A stretch of DNA of 64,000 bases from Pilaira anomala. Taxonomy: Eukaryota; Mucoromycota; Mucoromycetes; Mucorales; Mucoraceae. Below, in pieces: positions 38,014-48,979 of the stretch. The notes under the pieces were generated by a model. That model ran no database searches. It was given only the letters and a program-made list of their open reading frames with translations, and was not told the origin of the DNA. Each line of letters starts with the position of its first letter. Position 1 is the first letter of the stretch. The stretch covers positions 417,001 through 481,000 of the forward strand of contig JAIXMQ010000014.1 in assembly GCA_025716855.1 (NCBI GenBank). Reading direction: 5' to 3'. The position numbers and the translations under genes were made by a program.

Positions 38014-38285
38014 TTATTTTTTTGGCGAGGACTTGTACATTGGTAAAAATTCGTCACCTTTTTTTCTTTTGATTTTTAGTTTTTTTTCTACGTGTTTCTT
38101 TTCTTTGACTTGTCCAAAATCAGGTATGTTATCCCAATCTGGCCCCATATTTATACAAATATAATCCGGTCTTTCTTTAACTGGCACCATCTTTTCTTTT
38201 ATATTGATACTGTATTTAATAAATATGTATGAAAAAAAAAGCAGAAAGGTTTACATTATATAATATTTAACTCAAATGTGCTCAT
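38014..38285 (-). CDS. Small basic protein of unknown function, 69 residues
   Basis: Exons 38285-38272 (14 nt) and 38209-38014 join to a 69-residue frame. The middle has a distinctive motif, PDYICINMGPDWDNIPDF, followed by a Lys-rich tail (KEKKHVEKKLKIKRKKG) that ends SSPKK. I recognise no family. The model rests on a weak donor (GTTAAA) and a good acceptor (ATACAG). Without that intron the frame still opens at the ATG at 38190 and gives 58 residues. The Trp/Pro-rich core looks like a peptide that docks on a partner. The basic tail suggests nuclear or nucleolar location (inference). Confidence 0.5.
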
Positions 38286-39218
38286 TGTTATGTTACATAA
38301 TTAGCCAATATGGATTATTATGCATTTTTGTAAAGAGATCTTGTCAAGCTAATTGTATGTTGTTCCAGATAATAGTAATAAAAAACTATCACTAATTTCA
38401 TTAACTATGAATGCGGACCAATATGATATTAACAATACAAAGAAGTAGTTATACGTTAAACAGGCGCATAGTCTCTTACTTTCTCATAGTTGTATCAGAT
38501 CTATACTTGCCGATACATAGAAATCTGTCTACGTTTTGTGGTCTTTGTCATTCGAACTCGTATTGATTTTTATAATGTGTAAACTCTCATTATTCCCAAG
38601 GGAATAGCCAGCTTCTTGAAATTTTATATTTTTAGAACTGACGTTGCCTGTGCTTTCTCTTACATTAAAATCAGAAATCTTTCGCATAATGTGTACGTTG
38701 ATTTTTGAATGATATACTTGCGAACTGGGGTCAGACAGTTGAGGGGGTTCTTTATAACAGTCTAAATATTCTCCTTTACCATTATATATTTCTCTTCTGT
38801 TTAGTGTAGACGATGTGATGGATATAATGCTCTGAGATCAGGGCTCTGGCTATAAAAGAATACTTTTTGGCATATCTGGTATTTGACTTTAGATATAATG
38901 CTTGGCTGAAACGTGTGCCTTTCTCGAACTCTGGTTTAATAAGCAACCATAAGTCATTCATGAATTACATGTTGCGAACACGCGCCTTTGTTCCATAAAT
39001 ACCAAATATACTTATAACTATCTGTGATACGCTTATATACAGCAGAAAAATCTGTTCCGAAGTTACAGATCGTTAGTTTCTTTCTTTTGTATACCTTGTA
39101 TAAATTATTGTACTATTGCTCCGAAAATTAACTGTCAAACTCTCAAATTAAATGGTCGGTTCCATTAAATTGAGTCTTTCTTAACTCAATATCTTATTTT
39201 CGTGTAGTTGAAAATATT

Positions 39219-39265
<47 letters not shown>

Positions 39266-39481
39266 AATCTATTCGCAATCTACATGTATAAGTCGACATT
39301 GATTTTGATGATATTATTAGCACGCTCGTTAGCGAATAGACGTTCCGATATTATGTGCCTGTTTTGCAAAAGACAACCGAAACTTAATTGGTACAAGCCA
39401 CCCGTCTGCATTTACTTTTTTCAATATTTTTCAATAATTTGAATCCACTTCTTCTTACAGTGTATATATTTGTAAATTATA
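38286..39481. other. Intergenic, divergent region with T40 tract
   Basis: Lies between the divergent 69-residue gene and the small basic Alb1-like gene. AT-rich, no gene recognised. It contains the 40-base T tract listed separately. Confidence 0.55.
39223..39262. repeat. T40 homopolymer
   Basis: Forty consecutive T bases, about 220 bp upstream of the start codon of the small Alb1-like gene. Such dA:dT tracts disfavour nucleosomes and may act as a promoter element. Confidence 0.9.
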
Positions 39482-39926
39482 ATGGGAAAAGTACAAAAGA
39501 AATGTAAGTATATTGGTTGCGAAAATAGTTTGCTCGAAGTATTAATTTTAGAGCCGCACTGTAGCTACTGAAGGAAATAAGAACGTTTCTCGTTTTGCCA
39601 ACGCACCTGCCGATGATCCTAAGAATGGTAAATACTCGAAAAGAAAGAGAGGGAGTGATCAATATATTAACTCCATATAACCAATAGCAAAAGAACGTAT
39701 CGAACAAGAACTTCAATTATTACATGTTCGTAAGCAAGCTATTACAACTAAAAAGGAGCCTACCGTGCATAAAGTAAAGAAGTCAACAACAAAGAGAGCT
39801 GTCAGTGCAAAGAAACAAAAGAAATTAGCTAGAGCATTAATGGTTGCTGACAAAGTAGAAAAGAGAATCGAAACTGCAGCAGAAAGAGCTGAAAAGAAAA
39901 AAATTGGTAAACATCTTTGGGAGTAA
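39482..39926 (+). CDS. Small Lys-rich protein, possibly Alb1-like ribosome biogenesis factor
   Basis: Exons 39482-39503, 39565-39627 and 39688-39926 give 107 residues (first coding exon 22 nt). The acceptor at 39564 is chosen because the two earlier AG sites give stop codons. The protein is rich in Lys, Glu, Ala and Arg: ERIEQELQLLHVRKQAITTKK, then a KKSTTKRAVSAKKQKKLARAL basic block and an ADKVEKRIETAAERAEKKK helix ending HLWE. Size, charge pattern and the SAKKQKKLARAL helix recall Alb1, the Arx1 partner in 60S subunit export, but the match is by impression only. Convergent with SQS1 (29 bp between stops). Confidence 0.55.
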
Positions 39927-39955
39927 AAAAAAAAAAGTACTTTATTTGTATATGT

Positions 39956-42445
39956 TTATGATCCAAGACCTCTGCCCTTTTTACGAATGACTGCTTCAAT
40001 AGGCGCAATAATACCTTCATTTTTAGATCCTAATGCCTCACCTTGTTTCCAACTAAAATAAAAATAAATTGTTAATATAAACGAAAAAGAAAAAAAAATG
40101 CGTTTAATAATTACCCCATTGCAGCCAACATACGATGACCAACATTTGATTCAGCGATAGGAGCGGCTGTACTAGCAACGACGGTTCCATGCGAAGGACC
40201 AGCAGGGAATTGGCTGTCACCTCGTCTTTCCTTTGGATTTGAAGATTGTGTAGTGTTCGAGTTATCCTTTTTATTTTTCATATTGATATACTTTTTCTTT
40301 CCCTTCTGTGGGATACCCTTTGATCTATTTTTGCCTATAATTCTATTCTGTTCATCAATATTGGTTTGTATATCTGTTAAGAATCTGCTTATATAGCGTC
40401 GATCGCTGGGTATATATGTGGTTGGAGTTTTGGTGATAATGGTACATCTAGATCCACCACCTCCTGTACTTTTGGATTTAAGATTATATGCTGCTGAAAG
40501 AACATGGAGTTGTCTTCTAATATTTGTTGACATGGGAGAGAATTGAAAACTAGTTATACTATCATCCTTGATAAATTCACGGATACGACTAAGAACGGTT
40601 CAAGATGCGTTAGAATGGAAATGCCATTATTTAATGTATGCTCATAAAAAAAACTTACTCATCAATTCTGGCCATTTGAGTCTCAAACCCTTCTTCAGGC
40701 TCCTCATTTCCCTTTCCCTTATTCTTCTTCTTAGTCTCTCTTTTACGAGCTTTCGTCTCTTCTTTCTTCTTTAAACGTGCTTCTTTTCTTTGATTTTTTT
40801 CATACCATCTACGCATACCAGGTCTTAAACCAGGAGGAACATCTGCTAATGCTGCTTTCAACGTTTGGCCAAATATCTCTGGATCAACTACGGTATCGTT
40901 CAAGTTCGATTTATAATTGGTTTTCTTATTAGCTTTTTGTTCAATTGGATATTTCTTTTTGTTTGGCCTTAAAATTGCAGCTTCTTCTTCTTCAAAGTCG
41001 TTCAATTCCCTTTCATTTGGTACTTTATCTAATGAAGCGTAATCATAGGCTTCTCTTCCTTCTTCATCATCGTCAGAAAGTAATTCGATTTCTAAGTTAC
41101 CTTCTTGCATTGCAGACCAAGCCAAAAGATCATTCAAGTCTTCTCCATCTTCTAACTCGATATTTTCGATATAATCACTCATGACCCTAATATCTTCTTC
41201 GAGTACCTCATCATCGTCATCCGAATCACTTTCTTCATAAAAAACTTCAATATCATCATCGTCTGTTTCTTCATCTTCGTAGTCATCTTCGTAGTCATCG
41301 CTATCGTCCTCCTTCTCATCTTCTTCTTTTTGAACTTTTACCTCAACAGTGGACTTTGCATTAATGCAATCAGCAGTCTCCGAAGAAGTTATTTCTTCGG
41401 TGGTAGGCTTTGTATTTACAATATCCCGAGCAGCCTCAGGTTCAGTAGGTATTTTATCGTTAATAGCAGGTAATGTATCACTAGTAACAGGGACTGCATC
41501 CTTAAAGACAGATTTTGGATCAACTGTGGTTGTAACAGTAGCGATAGATTTAGTCTTTTTTCCATCATCATCTTTTGTTTCAATGGGAATAACGGACTTG
41601 GCTACAAATTCTATATCAGAATCAACAGGCGACTCACTCTTATTACTACTAGAGCTTTCATGATCAGATCTCAACAAACGTAATAATTCTCGTTTAGCAA
41701 TCTCCTTTTCGTCCGCAGGTAAATTAATAAAATCGGCCATCGTCATATTGGAAAATGAATTTGAGAGTGTCTCTGGTTCAGATACAGGAGTCCCAGGTGC
41801 ATCTGCTTTTTTGATAATGACTTTTTCGTTCACTTTGAGCCAAAAAATAAATGTTAGTACCAACTTTCTTTTCTGTTGGTTTAATTACTTAATACATACA
41901 TTTAGGCAAGTCGGGAGAAGAAGAAGACTTTGTAAACAGTACTTTTTTAAGATATTTGGATTTTCCTTGTGCAAATTGGTCATCTTTCTTTGAGCTGTTT
42001 CCTGCTGCGGTGGAAGAGCTACCTAAGCCGGGGCGATCCATGGCATCGTCGTAATGATCGTCATAATTGGATCCAAATGAAGGACGACTCTCTGCTACAA
42101 ATCCAAGTCTGTTCTTCTTACCAGTAGGTGCCTTTTTCTTTGTTGGCTCTAAGCGTACGATTGAGTTAAATGAAAAACTATAGATTTAAAACGTATTATA
42201 TCCTTACGCTTAACACTTGAATCAGGTCCTGAATCAGTTTCATCGCTACTGAATTGACCAAAGACTCTAAAATCTTCTTCGTCATCCACATTGGATCTTG
42301 GTCTATAGACGTACCCAACAGCAGAAGGGATCAGTTCTCTGTTACGACCTCTTCCTCCACCTCCGATACTGCCACGGCCTCTTCCTCGAGCACCTCTACC
42401 TCTACTGCTTCCTTTACCACCTCCTCTTTTACCACGATTAGGCAT
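39956..42445 (-). CDS. SQS1: Sqs1-like R3H and G-patch protein
   Basis: Five exons (42445-42208, 42148-41900, 41832-40659, 40588-40115, 40052-39956) give 743 residues. The N-terminus is an RGG/GRG-rich RNA-binding tail. The centre (about 290-420) is extremely acidic. An R3H-type region follows from about 554 (RIREFIKDDSITSFQF, then RRQLHVLSAAYNLKSKSTG). The protein ends in a G-patch (VGHRMLAAMGWKQGEALG to KKGRGLGS, about 700-743), with the last intron splitting the G-patch. This order matches yeast Sqs1/Pfa1, which stimulates the DEAH helicase Prp43 in ribosome biogenesis and splicing. Convergent with the small Lys-rich gene, itself possibly a ribosome biogenesis factor. Confidence 0.86.
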
Positions 42446-43979
42446 TTTATTGATAAAAATTGGAGCTTTTTCTATTTTATCTAAAAGGATAAAAGAACTT
42501 TTTTTTCTTTCCATCACCATTTTTATGATGGGATTTGTAATTCCAGGCTCCGTTTAGTTCGGTTTTTAGTTTGGAAAGCTTTTTGTCCCTTGTTTTTTTA
42601 AAAAAAAAAAAAGGTTGTAGTAAAAGCTGCTTCTGTTTCTCTTCAATTCTACATCAAAAAAGTTGGGAGTAACTGCTATAATATACTGGTAAAAAAAAAA
42701 AAGCTTAAATGTGTACATACATAATATATTGGGTCTTTGGACTGAATATCAGACGTTAGTATTTTGCTGCGGTAATAATGTCTTAGATTTTAAGAAATGA
42801 TGTAGTTGGTTGTAACACAATTTGCTTTACGTCAATGCAATTTAGTTCGAGCATTATTGTATATTTTAAAAAAATGGAAATAACATAAATTATAATCATG
42901 TATGTTATTTTGCATCTATATATTAAAAACGGTCTTGCTTTACAATAAAAATCTAAAAAATCCATAGATCTTTAGTGTTTTTTTCAAAAAAAAAAAAAAA
43001 AGATATAAATATACGTCTGTACACAACATATGTATTAAAACGCATTCTGCGATACGCCTGCATATTAAAGGGATGCATGTGTATTGATAGATTATTATTT
43101 GAATAATCAAGTAGTCTTAACAATATTAGGTCAATACATAAATAACGCATTTCATCATTTACAAATATTGCTTTTAAACTGGATGACATTTTTTTTTAAA
43201 AAAAATTGAGTATGTAAAAATCTTTTCTATGTAATCTTGAGTAGCAAATGGGTCATTTGCAATCGGCTGACTAACTATGTATGAGAATATATTTCCCTGC
43301 TTGAAAGATTTTTGTTAATAACTTATTATAAACTGAATGTTTTCAAAATGAAATAGCATCGCAATGTGAGAGAGGCGAATTGAATGTGTATCACTCTTAT
43401 TATTACTATATGTATATAAAAATATAGTGATATATCTTATAATTGGTAACCAGTATAGAATATACATCGCAGCTTCCATAGTAGAAGTTACCGTATTTAC
43501 TTTAGTAAACTCGAAACATACCAGTCATCTTTCAGCCGAATAATTTTTTCATCTAAATTATGCATTTGAAGGATACAACAATATAATAACCTGAATATCA
43601 AACCAGAATCATATATCTAATTTATTCGGGAGACGCTGAACTAGTTTCTAAAAAAGAAAAACTCAAATGCAACTTGTTCACAAAAAAAAAGTGATACTTT
43701 TCCAGCCCTTTTTATTTTGAACATACAGTGCTTACGATTTCTCAAAAATTGTTTTTTTTTTTATTCTTTCTTTTTCATTCTCTTTCTTTATTTTACTTTC
43801 TTTTACTTTCTTTTACTTTCTTTTACTTTCTTTTACTTTCTTTTTTAGAACTATTTCAAAATAAATCTTCCTTGCTACTACCGTCTTAATCTCTTCTTTG
43901 AATACGTACGTTATTCCGACAAGAGATTATATCAAGCTTTATAATCCGTTGGAGATGTTCTAATCCTTTAAGCTCTTTC
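42446..43979. other. Intergenic, no gene recognised
   Basis: AT-rich upstream region of SQS1 that leads into the repeat-rich block. A runs at about 42600-42612 and 42690-42702; a 10-bp microsatellite at 43791-43840. Short open frames here are not supported. Confidence 0.55.
43791..43840. repeat. Decamer microsatellite TTTTACTTTC x5
   Basis: Five perfect consecutive copies of the 10-mer TTTTACTTTC, preceded by related T/C-rich sequence from about 43762. Confidence 0.92.
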
Positions 43980-44492
43980 TCTCCTCCCATTATCATCGAA
44001 GTGCAAAAGCCTCTTGACAACAAGTTTTTAACACATGCCATACATTACTCTACACTTGTCTTCGAGCGTTATAACAAGTTACCCATAGTTGTAGTATTTA
44101 GGATTGAATGTCTAGATATATTTCTGCAAACAATGTCCTCTGAAGACGGTGAATTTCATTTTACAAAGAAAACACCTAGTCTTGGATAAGCGCAACGTTG
44201 TTTATTACTGACCTCTTCAACAACACAAACCGACCAGGAAGATTTACATCTCCACCACCCTCTTCATATAATTGGATGCTTCCTCTGCTCCCAATCAAGA
44301 TCTATTATCACTTTGTATTACGCCAAGGAAGACCCCTTCAGGCGAGTACTGTATGCAATTGCCAACAGGAATCTTGGGGACATAGTTGGTGAAGAGTCTA
44401 AAAAATTAGATGCAATCGGTAAAGTCTGTGACATTACTGAAATCCAACTCAATAAAATCAAAATATTGGGAGAGAAAGAAGATGATGTTTAG
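43980..44492 (+). pseudogene. Decayed PD-(D/E)XK nuclease-like gene (mobile-element type)
   Basis: The first frame encodes IIIEVQKPLDNKFL and HAIHYSTLVFERYNKLP, which resembles the E-x-Q core and following helix of the PD-(D/E)XK transposase-like family common in mucoralean genomes. About 60 codons on, the frame ends (near 44187), and coherent sequence resumes in another frame: SQSRSIITLYYAKEDPFRR then VLYAIANRNLGDIVGEESKK, stopping at about 44492. No start codon with a good context was found and at least one frameshift is needed. Identification is from pattern memory. Confidence 0.45.
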
Positions 44493-44779
44493 AAATAGAA
44501 GTTTCAATGAAACGATGTGTCAATTCAACAACGTGTCCAACAACCGAGTGTTGAACGTTAGATGCGCTAGCTCACCTATGTTATTACCAACTATCGGTCT
44601 TAACGCAACGCATTGTCAAAAAAAAAAATAGACCAATCTTTTTTTTTATCAATAAATTTCTTTTTTTCACTTTCATCCCCCTTTTATTATACAAAAAGTA
44701 AACACTCCATCCCGTACTTTAATGTATGTGAAGTAATTGAACACTCTTTTTTAAAAAAAGCAATACGACTTAATCAAAT

Positions 44780-45465
44780 ACAGATTCTTTTAGATGACCT
44801 GTCTATTTCATTTAAATGTTACCTAATGAATATGCAAATGATAATTTGCACAAAAGGAACGTACCCAGCATGCTTTATAATTTTATCACTGAAAGTTGAA
44901 GATTCATTATACGAATTAGTATCTACATTTTTTTTTCTTATTGCAGTAATCAGATATAGTTGGTTTCGTAATTCTACCAACTATCTCATCGTAATATTGA
45001 AATATTTATCAATACAGCTGCTTAGTTTAATCGACTCAGCTTCTTGTTCCATTCTTAATAAGACTTCCTGATTAAAATTCATTTAAAAAATCTGCATTTT
45101 CAATATCTGCAGCATCTATACATTTTCTGAATTGTTCAAGCTCTGTAAAATCGATATATCCTCTTTAACATCAAAGAAATATCATCAATTGCGTTGCCAC
45201 GCTCATCGTTTAGTTGGTTGGATGACAAGTCGGTGGAAGTGAAAAGGTCAACATTAGATTCCATCAATGATTCTTTTTCGTTGGGGCTTATAAGATCTAG
45301 AAGGCCTCTCCGTATTCGTACCGGGATCTATCCATGTGTATAGCAGAATTACTGCTGTTTCCCTGAGACTTGAATAAAAAGGCTGTCATTCTCGACTGGT
45401 TTTCGCCCTGAGTTTTTGTAAAAGTCGTCGACTTTACGATGGACAACCCCGTTTGGGTGCTTCTT
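44780..45465 (-). pseudogene. Decayed coding region of unknown origin
   Basis: Reading the minus strand, coherent coding-like stretches follow one another in changing frames: KKHPNGVVHRKVDDFYKNSG (about 45465-45360), RPSRSYKPQRKRIIDG, LFTSTDLSSNQLNDERGNAI, FTELEQFRKCIDAADIENAD, then RMEQEAESIKLSSCIDKYF and later TNSYNESSTFSDKIIKHAG. Stops and frameshifts lie between them. The low-complexity plus-strand open frame at 44613-45071 is largely their shadow. No family recognised; it may be another transposon gene. Confidence 0.4.
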
Positions 45466-45681
45466 TAGTTGGTTTAATACAATTAAACTTTCCCTATACT
45501 AATTGAAAAAAAAAACTTTTAAAGTTGTTATCTACATACATATATATAAAAAAAAAATGATTTGATTTTTTACATATAGACGGATTTTTTTAATAATTAA
45601 AAGGCCTGATCATCCTTTTATTTTTTTTTTGCTTTTGGTACTTCTACCTATCTCTATTTAGATTTCCTTAACAACTTTGAA

Positions 45682-46191
45682 ATGATTAATGAAGACCTCC
45701 AATCTACTACTTTCCAAATCCAAGCTTTGACTGAATATTTGGAAGAACTACGTTAAAAGTTACAAGTACAGCAGCAATTCACTCCCTCACACGTTTCAGC
45801 TGGTACCAACATAGATTTGGATTATGACTCCTAAGACAAATTGCTTCTGATATTATTCCTGTTGAGCGACTGCAACAAGCTTTATCTGGTAAAGGTGAGG
45901 ACTTTTTCGATCATCACTGGACGAACTTGATCTACACAAACGTAAACCTTCGCCTCAACTTTTCTGTAAGTCATAAAAGAGAACATACATAAAGCCATTT
46001 AAGCAACTGGTCGTAGATCACATCTCCAAAAAAACAATCGTTATCTTAATAATAATCAGCAACTAAGCCAAAAGGTTAAAAGACTTGATTTTCCTAATAT
46101 TGGGCAAACTTCATCAAATGTTTTACAGTCTAATAATCGATCAAACTTTTGGAACAATGCATATCCAACTTCCAATAGTTACTCTCACTAA
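45682..46191 (+). mobile_element. Decayed gag-like region of an LTR retrotransposon
   Basis: A Gln/Leu-rich coiled start (FQIQALTEYLEELR) is followed by an interrupting TAA, a Pro/Ser region (TPSHVSAGTNIDLDYDS), a frame-shifted EDFFDHHW segment and an Asn/Gln/Arg-rich end. This order recalls gag polyproteins of mucoralean Ty3-type elements. Several stops and shifts show it is inactive. No protease or polymerase follows it directly. Identification rests on composition and layout. Confidence 0.42.
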
Positions 46192-46193
46192 CT

Positions 46194-46510
46194 TCACACC
46201 ATCATTCTCTAACATCACAATTAATTGTCTAATTTCACATCATTAATCTCTAACTTCACATCATTAATCTCTAACTTCACATCATTATTCTTTAAGAGCA
46301 CATGCATTTTCTCTGAGAGCACATTGATTTCTCTAAGAACACATTTACTTTCTCTAACTTCACATTCATTTTCTCTAATAACACATTTGTTTTCTCTAAG
46401 AACACGTTTATTTTCTCTAAGAACACATTGATTTCACTAAGAGCACATTTATTTTTTCTAATTTCACACTTTTTTTTTCTAACTCCACCATTTTTTCTTT
46501 AACTTCGCAT
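46194..46510. repeat. 24-bp minisatellite
   Basis: About a dozen imperfect units of roughly 24 bp. Two variants occur: one reads TCTCTAACTTCACATCATTA, the other TCTCTAAGAACACATTTATTT. The translation repeats every eight residues (for example SNFTSLIS), which confirms the period. It directly follows the gag-like remnant. Confidence 0.85.
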
Positions 46511-46518
46511 CATTATTT

Positions 46519-46640
46519 TCTTGTGGACAATCAGTAATTAATGAAAAAAAAAGACTTGGAGTTAATTTATTAAGTAAAAATGAAATTGAAGAAAATCCTC
46601 TAAATTAAAATAATAACTATCTTTTTATATCTTTGAATCT
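46519..46640. repeat. LTR-like dispersed repeat, copy A
   Basis: Begins TGTGGACAATCAGTAATTAATG and aligns in direct orientation with 47901-48030 over about 110 bp (shared blocks GTAATTAATGA, AAGACT, TTTATTAA, ATATCTTTGAAT versus TATATCTTGAAT). It could be a fragment of a long terminal repeat. Confidence 0.6.
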
Positions 46641-47261
46641 AGACCATCTTTTTGATGGGTTTAAATGAATCTACGCCCAACTCTTTTGCTTTTTTTTGAC
46701 TAAATACGTTCTACTCTTTCGAATTGGCCATATTTAATTGTAAATAATATCTACCATATTGAATAACAACTTATATAGTTCATAACTAAAGAGCTCCTTT
46801 TAATTATTTACATGGTCAGTATTTGTCTGGATTCCGTTGTTGCTAATGTTGTGAACGAGCACATTATATTCTCATATAATTATCATATGCTCTCAACTTC
46901 CTTCTATTTTTCTATACAACAAGTTTATCTACTCTTATTACTTAATTGGCTCTTTTATATAAATCACATCATCGTATTTATTGACATAAATCTCAATTTA
47001 TATTAATTATCAGGTACAGCAGCCAGTTACATTAACTTGGTAAATCTTCAGGAACTAATTTATCCATGACAAGCAACGTGGGCAAACTGATGGTCGAAAC
47101 CTGGGTCAGGTTTCACTATTCATGCAACGCCTCTTTAATTACTATTTTACTATATATACTAAGATGCTTTTTGTATCTTTTAATAAAGTTTAGTTTATTT
47201 TTGCAGTCTGATTATTTAACCTTTGTTATATATTTTTATTGCACTTTATTTTCGTTTGTTC

Positions 47262-47826
47262 TATCTCATTTATAGCTCGAACATCTCAGCTAATCTCATT
47301 GGTAAATGCGCATATTTTAAAATTGAGAATAGGAAGGTTTGATGATGGAAGCTTGGAACCCGAGAAAGAAGAATCAATAAGGATCTTTCGAAGCAAAGGT
47401 TCAAAAGCCGAATTAAATTAAATAGGAGAGACAGAATTATCTTGCCTTAGACCGCCACCTTGAGGGACAGGATGAGATAAAAAAACATTAATATTTAGCC
47501 GAAGATGAGTACTAAAAAATAAACTACACAAACTATCAACTAAAATCAATGGAAAACCAAATTTGAATAAAGCCTGTCTGAGATAACCCGGGTGGACACG
47601 ATCTTGATTAAAAAAGTAAGCCGAGACAATCAGATTGAGTTTGCTTTGCATAATCCATGAAATGCTTCATGAGAAGATCATTGTCAGCAATAAATCTATC
47701 CCTTAGAAACCCAGTTTGAAACGAATTGATAAAGTGGTCAGCCTGTGCAATAACACGAGCATTTAGAAGTTTGGTAAAAACCTTAGCATCATTATTGATT
47801 AACGAAATGGGACGCCTATTCTACTA
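47262..47826 (-). mobile_element. Decayed LINE reverse transcriptase fragment
   Basis: On the minus strand, sequence from 47826 downward encodes RRPISLINNDAKVFTKLLNA, FINSFQTGFLRDRFIADNDL and, after a frameshift, QDRVHPGYLRQALFKFGFP, then a PVPQGGGLRQDNSVSPI block and NSAFEPLLRKIL. These correspond to successive blocks of non-LTR (LINE) reverse transcriptases, including the region of the QGDPLSP motif, where G-D-P is changed. The catalytic DD motif is not found in frame, and stops and frameshifts are present, so the fragment is inactive. 5' and 3' ends of the element are missing. Confidence 0.75.
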
Positions 47827-47900
47827 TATTTTTATAGATACTATTTACTATAAATTCGAAAATATCATTCACTAGATATTTAAAAATACCTTTCACTATC

Positions 47901-48030
47901 TACTGTGAACAATTAGTAATTAATGAGAAAAGACTCAGGGTTGGTTTATTAAATAAGATAAAACCGAAAGAGCTCTTAACTAAAATATCAACCATATCTG
48001 TATATCTTGAATATCCTGATAAGTTTTGTT
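47901..48030. repeat. LTR-like dispersed repeat, copy B
   Basis: Begins CTGTGAACAATTAGTAATTAATG and matches copy A at 46519-46640 in the same orientation. The two copies bracket the LINE fragment and about 1.3 kb of AT-rich DNA. Confidence 0.6.
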
Positions 48031-48979
48031 TGATAACGATAATCTTTTTGATAACTACGTTTTCAAAGTAACAACTTTGTTAGGACAAAAAAAAAAAAAA
48101 AAAGATAATAGTAAACTATTATAATCATTTATGTTAAAATGTAAATAGATACTTATCGAAAAAAAAAAAACCGAGGAGGAGAATCAAATAGTAATACCGA
48201 ACATAATATTTGGGGTTGCTGTTGCGGCTTCAACAGAGAAGAAAAATAAACTGCCATAACACGTAAAATCACTACTTTTTTTTTTGGTACTACAATGCAC
48301 CTCTTTAAAGTATCTTTCTCTATTTATACACACTATCATTCTTTTGTCCGCTGATTTAAGTTTACAGGTTTTACTAGTTATCTATTTGTTAATCAAACAA
48401 TCAAACATACATAACATAATAATGTCGAATACATACTATGATGTTGGCAACAAATATAATCATCGATCGTATTTGCTCTTATATGACAATATACCACTCA
48501 AATGCAAAAAAAAAAGAAGAGTTTAATTATCTTACTGTAAAAACCTTATTACATGCGAATTTAAAAGAATGTAGTTTTTAATATTATCGCAACACGTTAA
48601 ACAAGCTCGTACTTCAAAATTTGGTTAATTTTATCTAAGCAACAGATTGCATGTCAATTTAAAATGCTCACTTTATATCACAAATTAGAAGCAAATTTTA
48701 GCAAAATGTTGATTATAATATGTATATGTGTATAGTCACCTACCATCAAATATGTAGGTATTGAAGATAATCCCAAAGTTTATTGGAAAAATACTGATTT
48801 TGAGGGGTTGTAAGACCGAACGGTGTTGAAACAGCAGCTAATGAAGCTTTTCTAGGCCTCAGTGTTATCTTCTTTTCCTGCAAGATGAAGTAAAATAGGA
48901 TTCCTCGTATGTTGGTAGATATTAAATTGTTTATAGTATTTACCGTTGTTGTTTTCAAGGAGTTCAATCTTTTTGTATC
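48031..48979. other. Intergenic, repeat-derived, no gene recognised
   Basis: AT-rich with A runs near 48090-48104 and 48161-48170. A minus-strand open frame at 48746-48967 contains a coherent coding-like stretch (RPRKASLAAVSTPFGLTTPQ) of unknown origin, possibly another decayed gene. Confidence 0.45.

Noticed and set aside
41349..41663. 104-codon plus-strand open frame inside SQS1
   Set aside because: Antisense shadow of the acidic Sqs1 exon.
44613..45071. 152-codon plus-strand open frame
   Set aside because: Residues are Ile/Ser/Phe/Leu-rich with no family pattern; the opposite strand shows better coding stretches, so this is probably a shadow of a decayed gene.
46225..46431. Open frame with eight-residue repeats
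   Set aside because: Explained fully by the 24-bp minisatellite; no start context or conserved product.
46194..46510. Possible CRISPR-like array
   Set aside because: Repeats are contiguous without unique spacers, and the sequence is eukaryotic nuclear DNA.
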